Numbered from the stretch's first letter, positions 15,723 to 24,027 are shown. The stretch: DNA of 64,000 bases from Candidatus Villigracilis vicinus (GCA_016721315.1 JADKIL010000003.1:372001-436000), one strand, 5' to 3'. Program-made: numbers and translations. Notes: a model not told the origin generated them from the letters alone.

Positions 15723-16133
15723 ATGAGCGAACCCACACCAAAAATAGTCTTTAACCCCGATGGCAACAGCACAGGCGATGCCTGTGTCCCGAATATCAGC
15801 CCTGCCGAGCGCAAAAAACGCATGGACTTCGGCATCCTCCAGCTTGTGATCACATTTGGCATTCTTGCCGCCATGCTCTACTTCGGCGCGGACAAGCTCT
15901 GGCGGCTGCCGCTTTTCGCCATGTTCTCCGCCGGGGCGGTTTCCATCTTTCAAGCCCTCGACAAAACCTGAGTAGCCCTCGCAGCGCGTAGTGTACGCCT
16001 CACCTCAGATAAATACGAACGGGTCAAAGACTCAGCAGAAGACGCCAAGATCAAACGTCAGGCGATGAAAGTCGTTGCCAAGGGAACTTTGGTAGGATTA
16101 GGGATTACCCTGCTGATCATGTTGATACCCTAA
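15723..16133 (+). CDS. Small membrane protein with in-frame TGA (candidate selenoprotein)
   Basis: Conventional reading stops after 82 residues at TGA 15969-15971, but the same frame continues cleanly for 53 more codons to TAA at 16131-16133. The continuation encodes charged sequence (KYERVKDSAEDAKIKRQAMK) and a second hydrophobic helix (LVGLGITLLIMLIP), so the full protein would have 136 residues and two or three membrane segments. The N-terminal half contains DACVPNISPAERKKR. As I remember related proteins, the residue after DKT is Cys, so TGA replaces a Cys codon. After the TGA, a 5-bp stem (GCGTA/TACGC) with loop GTG starts its apical loop 19 nt downstream, compatible with a weak bacterial SECIS. 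Alternatives: a nonsense mutation or sequencing error. AAAGGGA precedes the ATG. Confidence 0.55.
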
Positions 16134-16200
16134 CCATAGACAACAGACGATAGACCACGGACGATCTTTGTCAGTCTATGGTCAGTGGTCTATCGTACAT
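16133..16200. repeat. Dispersed palindromic repeat, GATAGACC family (compound)
   Basis: Two interleaved inverted repeats: CCATAGAC with GTCTATGG, and ACGATAGACCAC (16147-16158) with its perfect complement at 16185-16196. Same family as 10598-10630 and 22113-22147. Confidence 0.65.
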
Positions 16201-16258
16201 CATCTCTAATGCGCTCTGCCCACAAAGCAGGGCGTTTTTCTTTGCCAACCGCATGGCG

Positions 16259-16264
16259 TATAAT
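16259..16264 (+). promoter_or_regulatory. -10 box upstream of surE
   Basis: Consensus TATAAT 53 bases before the surE start. The 5' leader contains two copies of an AATTACCAAT repeat (16267-16290). Confidence 0.4.
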
Positions 16265-16316
16265 TCAATTACCAATCGCCAATTACCAATTTCAAACAAA
16301 ATCGGAAAATTAAATC

Positions 16317-17084
16317 ATGCATATCCTAGTCACCAACGACGACGGCGTCACCGCCCCTGGGCTTCTTGCACTCGCGCAGGAAATGCGCAAACTTGGCAAA
16401 GTGACCGTCTTTGCCCCCGATAAGAACTGGTCTGCATCGGGTCACGTCAAAACCATGGAACGTCCGTTGCGAGTCAAGGAAGTGACTCTCGCAGATGGCA
16501 CCTCTGCGTTTGCTTCGGATGGCGCGCCTTCAGATTGCGTCGCTTTGCCATTGCTTGGACTGATCGAAGACCCAATTGACATCGTCGTCTCTGGGATCAA
16601 TCCGAATGCCAACCTGGGGCACGATGTGACCTACTCCGGCACCGTCACTGCCGCGATGGAAGCCGTCATTGCGGGCGTACGCGGCGTAGCCGTTTCATTG
16701 GATTCGCCCGAGGGGCACAAAGGTCCACTCGATTACTCAACCGCCGCCGTAGTGGGGAGGCGCGTCGTCGAACAGGTCATTGCCGATGGCTTGCCTGAAG
16801 GCGTCGTTGTTAATGTCAATGTCCCGTATCTGCTTGAATCCGAACTCAAGGGTTATATGATCACAAGACAAGGCTTGCGTGTGTACCGTGATGCGCTCGA
16901 TGTACGCAGTGACCCGCGCGGCAAACCCTATTACTGGATCGGCGGCGAAGCCCCCACCGGCGTGGATGAACCCGGCACCGACTTTGGCGCATTGCGTGCG
17001 GGCATGGTTTCCATCACGCCGCTGCAATTGGATTTGACTCACCTCAAGGCGATGGATGTGTTGAAGAAGTGGAATTTTAAATGA
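16317..17084 (+). CDS. surE: 5'-nucleotidase SurE
   Basis: Metal-dependent phosphatase of 255 residues acting on nucleoside monophosphates and short polyphosphates in the cytosol. Signature features are the N-terminal NDDGVTAPGL with the metal-binding Asp pair, APDKNWSASGH, the SDCV region, and VSGINPNANLGHDVTYSGTVTAA with catalytic Ser and Asn. Length is normal. The last codons overlap the start of the DUF2721 gene (ATGA), so the two are translationally coupled and begin a run of genes reading to 22106. Confidence 0.95.
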   Translation: MHILVTNDDGVTAPGLLALAQEMRKLGKVTVFAPDKNWSASGHVKTMERPLRVKEVTLADGTSAFASDGAPSDCVALPLLGLIEDPIDIVVSGINPNANLGHDVTYSGTVTAAMEAVIAGVRGVAVSLDSPEGHKGPLDYSTAAVVGRRVVEQVIADGLPEGVVVNVNVPYLLESELKGYMITRQGLRVYRDALDVRSDPRGKPYYWIGGEAPTGVDEPGTDFGALRAGMVSITPLQLDLTHLKAMDVLKKWNFK

Positions 17085-17533
17085 CGTCGATCCAGGAACT
17101 CATCCCCGTTTTGCAAACCGCCATCGGACCCGTGATCTTGATTTCGGGGGTTGGCTTGCTTTTGCTGAGCATGACCAACCGCCTCTCGCGCGTCATTGAT
17201 CGTGCCCGCAACTTATTGGCAATTTCCGAGTCTCAAGCCGGACCTTCTAAACAGAAAACGCTTGCACAGATAGATATTTTATGGAGTCAAGCAAAGCTGA
17301 TACGTCTCTCGATCCTTTTCGCTGCTGTCAGTTTATTATGCGCGGCTTTGCTCATCATTATTCTGTTCATCACCGCTTTGTTCGGAATTGAAGACGCCTG
17401 GCTGCTCAGCATCATTTTTATTGCGTGTCTGGGTTCGTTGATCGCATCTCTGATCGTTTTCATCACTGATATCAACCGCTCGCTTTCTGCTTTCAAGGTG
17501 GAGTTGTATGGATATGAGACAAAGGAAGGTTAA
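17081..17533 (+). CDS. DUF2721 family membrane protein
   Basis: 150 residues with three hydrophobic helices (about 15-30, 72-97 and 105-127). The N-terminal pattern (LQTAIGPVILISGVGLLLLSMTNRLSRVIDRAR) is characteristic of DUF2721, as is the end with a charged tail. Function unknown; probably an inner-membrane protein. Coupled to surE by a 4-base overlap and followed by a small gene after two bases. Confidence 0.85.
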   Translation: MTSIQELIPVLQTAIGPVILISGVGLLLLSMTNRLSRVIDRARNLLAISESQAGPSKQKTLAQIDILWSQAKLIRLSILFAAVSLLCAALLIIILFITALFGIEDAWLLSIIFIACLGSLIASLIVFITDINRSLSAFKVELYGYETKEG

Positions 17534-17535
17534 TC

Positions 17536-17817
17536 ATGAATTTTCTCAAAAAACTTTTTGCTCCCCGCGAACCCTACAAAAAAGAATATTACACCTTTAC
17601 CGTCAAATGCAAACGCTGCGGCGAGACCATCACCGGGCGCATTGACCTCGACAACGACCTCAGTGTTGAATACGAAGCAGGCGGCGACGTGTTCTATGCC
17701 CGCAAAGTGTTGATCGGCGAAAACAAATGCTTCCAACGCATTGAAGCCAATTTCAAATTCAACGCCGACCGAAAAATGATCGAACAGGAAGTTATTGGCG
17801 GAGAATTTATCGAGTGA
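17536..17817 (+). CDS. Small protein with CxxC motif, unknown function
   Basis: 93 residues, soluble, Lys-rich start. TVKCKRCGETITGRIDLDND contains one CxxC pair and resembles half of a zinc ribbon, with a later Cys in GENKCFQR. The gene lies two bases after the DUF2721 gene and its end overlaps the GTG start of the ASCH gene, so it belongs to the same transcript. Family not recognised. Confidence 0.65.
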   Translation: MNFLKKLFAPREPYKKEYYTFTVKCKRCGETITGRIDLDNDLSVEYEAGGDVFYARKVLIGENKCFQRIEANFKFNADRKMIEQEVIGGEFIE

Positions 17818-18272
17818 TCGACTCGCAAATTGAAATCTATTGGGAGCAATTCCTTGTCGCCCATCCTGAACATCGCGGGAAGCCCTACATTGCCGAACCC
17901 TTCGGAGATAACCCCGCTCTTGCCGATGAACTCGGCAATCTCGTCTTAAGCAGAGTTAAATCTGCCACCTGCTCTGCTGTATGGGAGTATGAAGCCAAAG
18001 GCGAGTCCTTTCCACACCTGGGCATGCTCTGGCTAGTGCTCGACGGACGCAACAAACCGATGTGCGTGGTCGAAACCATCGAAGTGACCTTCCGCAAATA
18101 CAACGAAGTGGATGCCGATTTTGCCCGCGCCGAAGGCGAAGATGATCTAACGCTTGAAAGTTGGCGCGCAGGGCATAAACGCTTCTTCACCCGTACGCTG
18201 TCTCTCATCGGCAAAGAATTTACAGAAGACATGCCGCTCGTTTGTGAACGCTTTCGCGTCATCTACAAATAA
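17814..18272 (+). CDS. ASCH domain protein
   Basis: 152 residues, GTG start overlapping the previous stop (GTGA). The sequence WEQFLVAHPEH, DELGNLVLSRVKSATCS, CVVETIEVTFRKYNEVD and DFARAEGEDDLTLESWRAGHKRFF match the DUF984-type ASCH fold, in which a beta-barrel binds RNA or nucleotides. Some members are pyrimidine amidohydrolases or RNA-binding regulators; the role here is not known. The start is chosen for its overlap and for GGCGGAGA just upstream. Confidence 0.85.
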   Translation: MIDSQIEIYWEQFLVAHPEHRGKPYIAEPFGDNPALADELGNLVLSRVKSATCSAVWEYEAKGESFPHLGMLWLVLDGRNKPMCVVETIEVTFRKYNEVDADFARAEGEDDLTLESWRAGHKRFFTRTLSLIGKEFTEDMPLVCERFRVIYK

Positions 18273-18284
18273 AGTGAGGTTGTC

Positions 18285-18980
18285 ATGAAACGTTTTTTCA
18301 TCCCACTGCTCGTTCTTATTCTTCCCCTCTCAACCTTTGCTTGCAGCCGCAACATCATCCCGCAGAGTTCTGCCCCAAACGTGGAAAAGCCCGCTGCACC
18401 TATCCCGGTTGAAAAGACTCTTTCTTCATTCACCGCCATCGCTGGCACCGACTATCTCATGGCGGGCATTGTCCCCATCGAAATGGCTCGTGACTCCAGC
18501 CTCAATCCCTTCGAGTGGATCAGCAGCAGCGGCTATTCAGGCTACTCTTCCTACGTCACCTATAACTACGTTTTTTTCAACACACAGACCGGGGAATATC
18601 ACCGCCTCCTGCCCGCAAATGATCTTGTCATCCAGCAAACTGCCGGGTTCCCTCAATTCGTTTATGATTCCAATGACCCCGAAAAGCCCGCCCCGGTCAT
18701 CGAGTTTTGGATTTACAACATTGTCAAAGCCGACACGAACGGAGATACCTTCTTCGACTACCGCGACAAACTCACCATCGGCATCTCCGATGTCAGCGGC
18801 AGCAACTATACCGAGTTGATCGAAAACGTAGACGCCATCCAATCGCAATATTACAAAGACTCTTCCAACTTCATCATCATTTACAACGTCAACGACAAGA
18901 ACTTCATTGCCAGGGTCAACCCCATCACGCGTGAAATTCTATCCACCACCGAAATGGACCTTGGAGAAGATGTCAAATAA
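18285..18980 (+). CDS. Lipoprotein of unknown function
   Basis: 231 residues. The signal peptide MKRFFIPLLVLILPLSTFAC ends in a lipobox (STFAC, Cys20), followed by a Pro/Ala linker. The mature part has a Ser/Tyr/Gly-rich stretch (ISSSGYSGYSSYVTYNYVFF) and a DTNGDTFFDYRDKLTIGISD segment that resembles a calcium-binding or beta-sheet loop. No family recognised. Its end overlaps the following membrane protein start by 11 bases, so the two are likely coupled. Confidence 0.7.
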   Translation: MKRFFIPLLVLILPLSTFACSRNIIPQSSAPNVEKPAAPIPVEKTLSSFTAIAGTDYLMAGIVPIEMARDSSLNPFEWISSSGYSGYSSYVTYNYVFFNTQTGEYHRLLPANDLVIQQTAGFPQFVYDSNDPEKPAPVIEFWIYNIVKADTNGDTFFDYRDKLTIGISDVSGSNYTELIENVDAIQSQYYKDSSNFIIIYNVNDKNFIARVNPITREILSTTEMDLGEDVK

Positions 18981-20484
18981 TCTTCAACGCATCACAACCA
19001 TCGTTTTCGTTTTGCTTGCCGCCTTGCTCCTCACACAGGCGGCATTCTCGCTTCAATGGCCCATCGCCCACGACGAAGCTCCGCTCTTCTACGAAGCCTT
19101 CCTTATGCAAAACGGGCAGATCCCTTACAAAGACTTCTTCGACTTCCAAATGCCCGGAAGTTTTTTCGCCTACTACATTCTCGGCATCCTCAGCAACTTC
19201 GGACCGCTTCGCATCCGCATCCTCGACCTCATCCTCCTCGCCGCCATCTCAACCATCACCTACTTCGCCTTGCGCCGCTTTGGAAAATTCACAGCCATTG
19301 CCGCGCCCATCCTCTTCACGCTCAAATATTTGCAAGGCGGTCCCAATCTTTCCCTGCAACGCGAATACATTATCCTCATCTTCATTTCTCTTTCCATTTG
19401 GATCGGCGTGACCGACTCTCTGAATTTTCGCAAACGCCTCATGCTGGGTCTCCTCTACGGACTCGCCGCCACACTCAAACCTCACGCCGCGCTCGGACTC
19501 CTCCCCTTCCTGCTCTTTGACATTGCAGACCTGAGACAACGCCGCGAGTTTTCTCTGCCATCGCTTGCAAAGCAGATCATTCTTCCTGTTGCCATTGGGT
19601 TTGCAATTCCCGTTTTACTCGTCATTCTATATCTAACGTTCACTCAATCTCTCTCCCCTCTCATCGATATTATCCTCAACTATGTTCCGCTTTACACCCA
19701 GATCAACGGTGAGATGGCGATCACACCGTCAGCGGAGAGAACGGCTTATTTGCTGAATCAACTCTGGCGTCTGGACGGAAGCGGACTCTGGCTCATCCCT
19801 GCAGGGATTGGCATCTATCTCCATCGCAACCGCCAAACCTATCTACTCGCCAGCCTTGCCCTCATCTATGCCCTCTACCCCGCGCTGACAGGACAGTTCT
19901 TCCCCTATCACTACATTCCATTCATCTACACCATCATCCTCGTTGCATCGCTTTCACTATCATCCAATTACCAATTACCAATTACCAATCCACCTTCTTT
20001 CATCTTTCCTCTTTCCTCCTTCATCCTCCTCGCCACCATCCTCATCACCGTAAAACCTTCCCAAACCTTCCTACGCCAAATCCAAGGCAAAGACATCGTC
20101 ATCGCCGCAGACCGCGCCGCGCAGATATCCGCCTTTCTCGAAAAGAATCTCGAACCCGGCGACCAAGTTCAACCGCTAGACTGGACCGGCGGCTCCCTGC
20201 TCGCCATGCTCGAAAATCGCGCACCAATTGCAACATCGTATGTCTTCGATTTTTATTTCTATCATCACATCTCGAATCCCTACATCCAATCCCTGCGCGC
20301 AGACTTCATGACCCAACTAAGCGAATCCAAGCCGCGCTTCATCATCGAAGTCACCGCCATCGACAAACCCTGGGTCTCCGGCGAAGACACCAGCCGTGAC
20401 TTTCCTGAACTGCGCGCGTTTCTGAATGAGTATTATTCCGTTACAATGGGAAAAGAAGATTACATCATCTACGAACGACGATAG
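18970..20484 (+). CDS. Polytopic membrane glycosyltransferase-like protein (GT39/ArnT type)
   Basis: 504 residues with about ten hydrophobic helices. The first external loop HDEAPLFYEAFLMQNGQIPYKDFFDFQMPG has the Asp-Glu and Asp-Phe pattern of dolichyl/undecaprenyl-phosphate sugar transferases (ArnT, PMT). It probably transfers a sugar from a lipid carrier outside the membrane. TTGGAG precedes ATG 18970. A short AATTACCAAT repeat is inserted in frame near residue 335 (SNYQLPITNPPS). The adjoining gene at 20544 is a similar type of membrane protein. Confidence 0.7.
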   Translation: MSNNLQRITTIVFVLLAALLLTQAAFSLQWPIAHDEAPLFYEAFLMQNGQIPYKDFFDFQMPGSFFAYYILGILSNFGPLRIRILDLILLAAISTITYFALRRFGKFTAIAAPILFTLKYLQGGPNLSLQREYIILIFISLSIWIGVTDSLNFRKRLMLGLLYGLAATLKPHAALGLLPFLLFDIADLRQRREFSLPSLAKQIILPVAIGFAIPVLLVILYLTFTQSLSPLIDIILNYVPLYTQINGEMAITPSAERTAYLLNQLWRLDGSGLWLIPAGIGIYLHRNRQTYLLASLALIYALYPALTGQFFPYHYIPFIYTIILVASLSLSSNYQLPITNPPSFIFPLSSFILLATILITVKPSQTFLRQIQGKDIVIAADRAAQISAFLEKNLEPGDQVQPLDWTGGSLLAMLENRAPIATSYVFDFYFYHHISNPYIQSLRADFMTQLSESKPRFIIEVTAIDKPWVSGEDTSRDFPELRAFLNEYYSVTMGKEDYIIYERR

Positions 20485-20543
20485 ACCATGGCGTTGTCCT
20501 GAGCTTGCCGAAAGGTCTGCTGTCCGTCATCCGCGGCCTAATT

Positions 20544-22106
20544 ATGAAATCAACCCGCCAACTCTCATTTCTCTACCTCATCCTCCCCTTCATCCTCTTC
20601 CTCTTCGGCTGGGTCCGCCTCACCATCGCTATCCCTCTTGCCATCATCATTCTCTTTACGCTCTACAAATTACTAATCGCCAATTACCAATTACCATCAA
20701 CGGTCAACCACCAACCATCAACAGCTTACTGGTTACTAATAACTGCTCTTTGGCTCTTCCTCTCCGGCATCGGCGGCTACGCCTTCCAAAACTGGGACCA
20801 TAACTGGCGCAACGTTGTCCTGCGTGACTTGATGAACTTCGATTGGCCCGTCTACTACGCCCAACCCGAAAGCGGACCGGTCAAGATGCTCGTCTATTAC
20901 GTCGGCTTTTGGCTGCCTTCGGCTCTCATTGCAAAATTTACCAACTGGCAAGTTGCCAACTTCGCCCTCTTCATCTGGTCACTCCTTGGCGTGTTACTCG
21001 TTACTCATCAACTCGGCAATTTCTTCAAGACCTCCAACCTCAAAGCTACTATCCTCTTCCTCTTCTTCAGCGGACTTGATGTTCTTGGCACGCTTTTCTT
21101 TGCCAAAGACTATCCCACTCTCCTGCCGCCCATTACCCACCTCGAAACCTGGGCAGGGAATTTACAATATTCATCTTTCACCACTCAGTTGTTTTGGGTC
21201 TTCAATCAAGCCATTCCGGCATGGTTATGCATAACTTTAATTGTCATTCTGAGCCGCGAAGCGGCGAAGGGTCTCTCAAATGTTGCCCCAGAGACTCTCA
21301 CCGCCCTGCGGCGCATGGGTCGCTCCGCTCAGAGTGACACGCGAAGCGAAATCATTCTCCTCTGGTCGCTCTGCTTCTTCTTTGCTCCGCTTGCCTCGGT
21401 AGGACTTCTCCCCTACATCATCATCGAACTCGTCAAACAAACCGACTTCAAATCTCCATTCAAAAACCTCCATTGGGAGAAACTTCTCTCTGCCGTAATC
21501 ATCTTTCTTCTTTCCTTTTTCTTTTTCACCGCCAACACCGCGGCCCAATCCCGCGGATTCCAATCCCTGCCCGTGGATAAATTCCTCGCCTTCTTCCTGC
21601 TTGAAGGCGGAGTTCTTTGGCTGGTGCTTGCCCCATCCAAATACAAAGACCCACATTGGATCGTCACCGGCATTCTCCTCGCCCTCATCCCCTTCATCCA
21701 GCTCGGCAGTGACCGCGACTTCGTCATGCGCGCCTCCATTGCGCCACTCTTTTACCTCATGCTGATGACTGGTGAAACAATCTTCGACAAATCCGCTCCA
21801 CGTCGATTACTAATTCCTGTTTACTGTTTACTGATTTTAGGTTCCCTCACCCCAATCTACGAAATCAACCGCTCCATTTACCGCACTTACGATTACCACT
21901 TCCTGCAAGATTCTTGCGCCGCCTGCGATTTCTCCTCAGACCCGATCACCAAACTTGCCCAACCCGGCAAACCGGAAGAAGAACATCCCGGCTCTCTTAC
22001 TGCAGATGCCCTGCCAACACTTCAATTCATGACCGATGAACTTTCCCAGAACTTCATCGCCAATGTTAGACAGGCATTTTTCTATAAAAATATAGCCAAA
22101 CGTTAA
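20544..22106 (+). CDS. Polytopic membrane protein carrying in-frame repeat insertions
   Basis: 520 residues with about ten helices, similar in style to the GT-like protein before it (external loop GGYAFQNWDHNWRNVVLRDL). Function unknown; possibly another membrane glycosyltransferase. A dispersed 98-bp repeat (21242-21339) is read through in frame, adding a polar stretch (REAAKGLSNVAPETLTALRR) between helices. Short repeats also appear at 20676-20735 (ANYQLPSTVNHQPSTAYW) and about 21810. The start at 20544 is chosen because the upstream extension runs through a TGTCCTGAGCTTGCCGAA repeat; no clear ribosome site is seen. Confidence 0.65.
   Translation: MKSTRQLSFLYLILPFILFLFGWVRLTIAIPLAIIILFTLYKLLIANYQLPSTVNHQPSTAYWLLITALWLFLSGIGGYAFQNWDHNWRNVVLRDLMNFDWPVYYAQPESGPVKMLVYYVGFWLPSALIAKFTNWQVANFALFIWSLLGVLLVTHQLGNFFKTSNLKATILFLFFSGLDVLGTLFFAKDYPTLLPPITHLETWAGNLQYSSFTTQLFWVFNQAIPAWLCITLIVILSREAAKGLSNVAPETLTALRRMGRSAQSDTRSEIILLWSLCFFFAPLASVGLLPYIIIELVKQTDFKSPFKNLHWEKLLSAVIIFLLSFFFFTANTAAQSRGFQSLPVDKFLAFFLLEGGVLWLVLAPSKYKDPHWIVTGILLALIPFIQLGSDRDFVMRASIAPLFYLMLMTGETIFDKSAPRRLLIPVYCLLILGSLTPIYEINRSIYRTYDYHFLQDSCAACDFSSDPITKLAQPGKPEEEHPGSLTADALPTLQFMTDELSQNFIANVRQAFFYKNIAKR
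21242..21339. repeat. Palindromic interspersed repeat inside a coding sequence
   Basis: Ends are imperfect inverted repeats: TGTCATTCTGAGC at the left and GCTCAGAGTGACA at the right (12 of 13 match). Inside, CGCGAAGCGGCGAAGGGTCTC and a second arm around GAGACTC form the body of a familiar dispersed element type. It keeps the host frame open. Confidence 0.7.
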
Positions 22107-22112
22107 TTTCAA

Positions 22113-22147
22113 GACCATGGAAAATCCATCGTCAATCGTCCATGGTC
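22113..22147. repeat. Dispersed palindromic repeat, CCATGGTC family
   Basis: GACCATGG (22113-22120) pairs with CCATGGTC (22140-22147); between them lie CCATCGTC and CAATCGTC. Located between the membrane protein stop and the first ATL gene. A related degenerate copy lies at about 22540-22590 before the second ATL gene. Confidence 0.6.
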
Positions 22148-22168
22148 CACCGTCAAAAAAGGACCCCC

Positions 22169-22534
22169 ATGCCCGAACTTCCAACTCCCCCAGACCCTCA
22201 AGCTTTCTACGCTCAAGTATGGAACATTGTCGCCCGCATCCCACGCGGAAAAGTTACTTCCTATGGTCAGATCGCCAAGATGCTGCCACCGCCCGCCGGT
22301 GTAGATGAAGCCACCTTCGCCGAGTTCGGCGCACTGTGGGTCAGCAATGCCGTCGCCGCCAGCCCCAACGAAGTTCCGTGGCAGCGGGTGGTCAACTCCA
22401 AAGGGGAGATCACCGAACGGGATGGACTCCAAGCGAAGCGTCAAAAACTCATGCTTTATGATGAGGGTGTCCCATTTAATCCCAGAGGGCGCATCGATAT
22501 GCGAAAATATGGCTGGGATGGAAAAACAAAATAA
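22169..22534 (+). CDS. Alkyltransferase-like (ATL) protein, MGMT family
   Basis: 121 residues matching the C-terminal DNA-binding domain of O6-alkylguanine-DNA alkyltransferase (FYAQVWNIVARIPRGKVTSYGQIAKM). The active-site PCHRV is replaced by PWQRVV: Trp instead of the alkyl-accepting Cys. This is the hallmark of ATL proteins, which bind alkylated guanine and hand it to nucleotide excision repair rather than repairing it. AAAAAAGGA precedes ATG 22169. A second ATL gene follows after 87 bases, probably by duplication. Confidence 0.88.
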   Translation: MPELPTPPDPQAFYAQVWNIVARIPRGKVTSYGQIAKMLPPPAGVDEATFAEFGALWVSNAVAASPNEVPWQRVVNSKGEITERDGLQAKRQKLMLYDEGVPFNPRGRIDMRKYGWDGKTK

Positions 22535-22621
22535 ACTCCAGACCACGGACAATGGAAGATAACATATGGTTCATTATCCATCTTCATATTCCTCATTCTG
22601 CATTCAAAATTCTTAAAACTT

Positions 22622-23008
22622 ATGTCCTTCTCTTCTCCCCCCAACCCGCAAGCCTATTACGAACAAGTCTGGGCGATCGCCCGCCTCATCCCGCGTGGAA
22701 AAGTCACCGCCTACGGGCAGATCGCAAAAATGATTCCGCCGCCTAATGGAGTGGAACTCGAAGCGTATGCTGCATTCGGTCCGCGGTGGGTTGGCGGCGC
22801 AATGGCAAACTGCCCTGATGATGTGCCGTGGCAAAGAGTGATCAACTCGCAAGGCAAGATCAGCGAACGACCGGGTGCGGAGAGGCAACGTCCGCTGCTC
22901 GAAGCCGAAGGCGTGGTCTTTGATGCCAAAGGCAAAGTAGACTTGAAAAAGTTCGGCTGGAGCGGAAAGAACGAAGACGATGTGCCAAAACAGGCAGCCC
23001 TGTTCTAA
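22622..23008 (+). CDS. Second alkyltransferase-like (ATL) protein
   Basis: 128 residues, clearly related to the preceding ATL (YYEQVWAIARLIPRGKVTAYGQIAKMIPPPNGV), again with Trp in place of Cys (PWQRVINSQGK). It has a longer polar C-terminus ending in PKQAALF. The spacer between the two genes contains a degenerate palindromic repeat. Both could mark alkylated bases for excision repair; why two are kept side by side is not clear. No strong ribosome site is visible. Confidence 0.85.
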   Translation: MSFSSPPNPQAYYEQVWAIARLIPRGKVTAYGQIAKMIPPPNGVELEAYAAFGPRWVGGAMANCPDDVPWQRVINSQGKISERPGAERQRPLLEAEGVVFDAKGKVDLKKFGWSGKNEDDVPKQAALF

Positions 23009-23261
23009 ACAGGTAACAGAAACGGGCAGTTGAATGCTTTTGATCAAAATTTCGTATGGAAAAATAACAAGATTTCTAGCATGGAGAGCCACGCTTTTCC
23101 CTGCAAGGATGATGCTCTTTTGAAATTTATTTCGATCACTTAAATCGTAGCGCCTTAGCAACTTCGCGAAAAAAAATTCGACGCGTCACGCAAAACATGT
23201 AAGGTAGCAACTTGAGTTAATTATCTATCGTCTCAAAAAAACTTTATCAAGGAGTATACCC
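23009..23261. other. Intergenic region without a convincing gene
   Basis: No ORF with a credible start and no clear terminator. Near its right end lies GGTAGCAACTTGAGTTA (23201-23217), nearly the reverse complement of a segment at 14417-14438 just before the homopolymer patch, so it is probably a short dispersed repeat. Confidence 0.4.
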
Positions 23262-23642
23262 ATGCAATCCCCCGAAAAAACAACCAAGCTCGGAACCATA
23301 TCTTTCATTCTCGCCATCATCGTTGTCGTGCTCTGGTGTATTTACTTCGCCCTCTTCGCCGCCATGACCGAGGGCGGCGCCACCTTCGGCATGGACGGTG
23401 AAACCGCAGGATACGCCATTGTCTTCGGCGGCGGCGTGGTGATGGCGGTCTTAACTGTACTGCTCACCCTTGCAGGGATCATCCTTGGCGTGATGGCGCT
23501 TCGGAAAGCAGACCCGAAACGCGGTATCGCCATCGCCGGGTTGATAATCAACTTCCTTTGTTTTGCACCCTATTGTCTACTACTCATATTGATCGCCGTT
23601 GGCAGCATCTCCGCTGCAGATATGCCCTCGTTTGCGCCCTAG
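23262..23642 (+). CDS. DUF4190-like small membrane protein
   Basis: 126 residues. Two helices near the N-terminus and middle flank a Gly-rich loop (MTEGGATFGMDGETAG); the segment LTLAGIILGVMALRKADPKRGIAIAGLIINF is typical of DUF4190-type proteins, where a GIALG-small-residue pattern recurs. Function unknown. The ribosome site AAGGAG is about 10 bases upstream. Confidence 0.7.
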   Translation: MQSPEKTTKLGTISFILAIIVVVLWCIYFALFAAMTEGGATFGMDGETAGYAIVFGGGVVMAVLTVLLTLAGIILGVMALRKADPKRGIAIAGLIINFLCFAPYCLLLILIAVGSISAADMPSFAP

Positions 23643-23712
23643 TTCTTTGTCATGAAATTGCATAATTTGCCTTCCTCCCTTTCAAGTACATTTGGAGCAA
23701 CGGAGGCAAATT

Positions 23713-24027
23713 ATGTATATCTTTCAAGTCCATCACTATATCAAACCGGAAGGCATCGAAGCCTATAAAGCCGTCACACTGGAAAATGCACAAAAGACAC
23801 GGCTTGAGCCAGGTGTATTGCGTTTTGAATTTTTCCAAGACGCAGCAGATCCGGCGCACTTCAGTCTATTCGAGGTCTATGCCGATATGGCGGCGCGTGA
23901 TGCGCACCTGCAAACCGAACACTTCCTGAAATGGAAAGACGTCTACCTTGCCACGCAGGAGCGCAAAGGCGATGGGCATGAATTTTTAGCGTTGTATCCG
24001 GAAGAAGGGGATTGGAAGAAGGGTTAA
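23713..24027 (+). CDS. Antibiotic biosynthesis monooxygenase (ABM) domain protein
   Basis: 104 residues with the dimeric alpha/beta-barrel pattern: YIFQVHHYIKPEGIEAYK, LEPGVLRFEFFQD, FSLFEVYADMAARDAHLQTEHFLKW. Related to YgiN/LsrG/HmoB-type proteins that act on quinones, signalling molecules or haem. The ATG at 23713 has GGAGG upstream. It is convergent and abutting (stop to stop) with holA. Confidence 0.88.
   Translation: MYIFQVHHYIKPEGIEAYKAVTLENAQKTRLEPGVLRFEFFQDAADPAHFSLFEVYADMAARDAHLQTEHFLKWKDVYLATQERKGDGHEFLALYPEEGDWKKG

Noticed and set aside
22613..23161. Long minus-strand frame opposite the second ATL gene
   Set aside because: No start signal and no protein-like motifs; it is the shadow of the ATL gene on the other strand.
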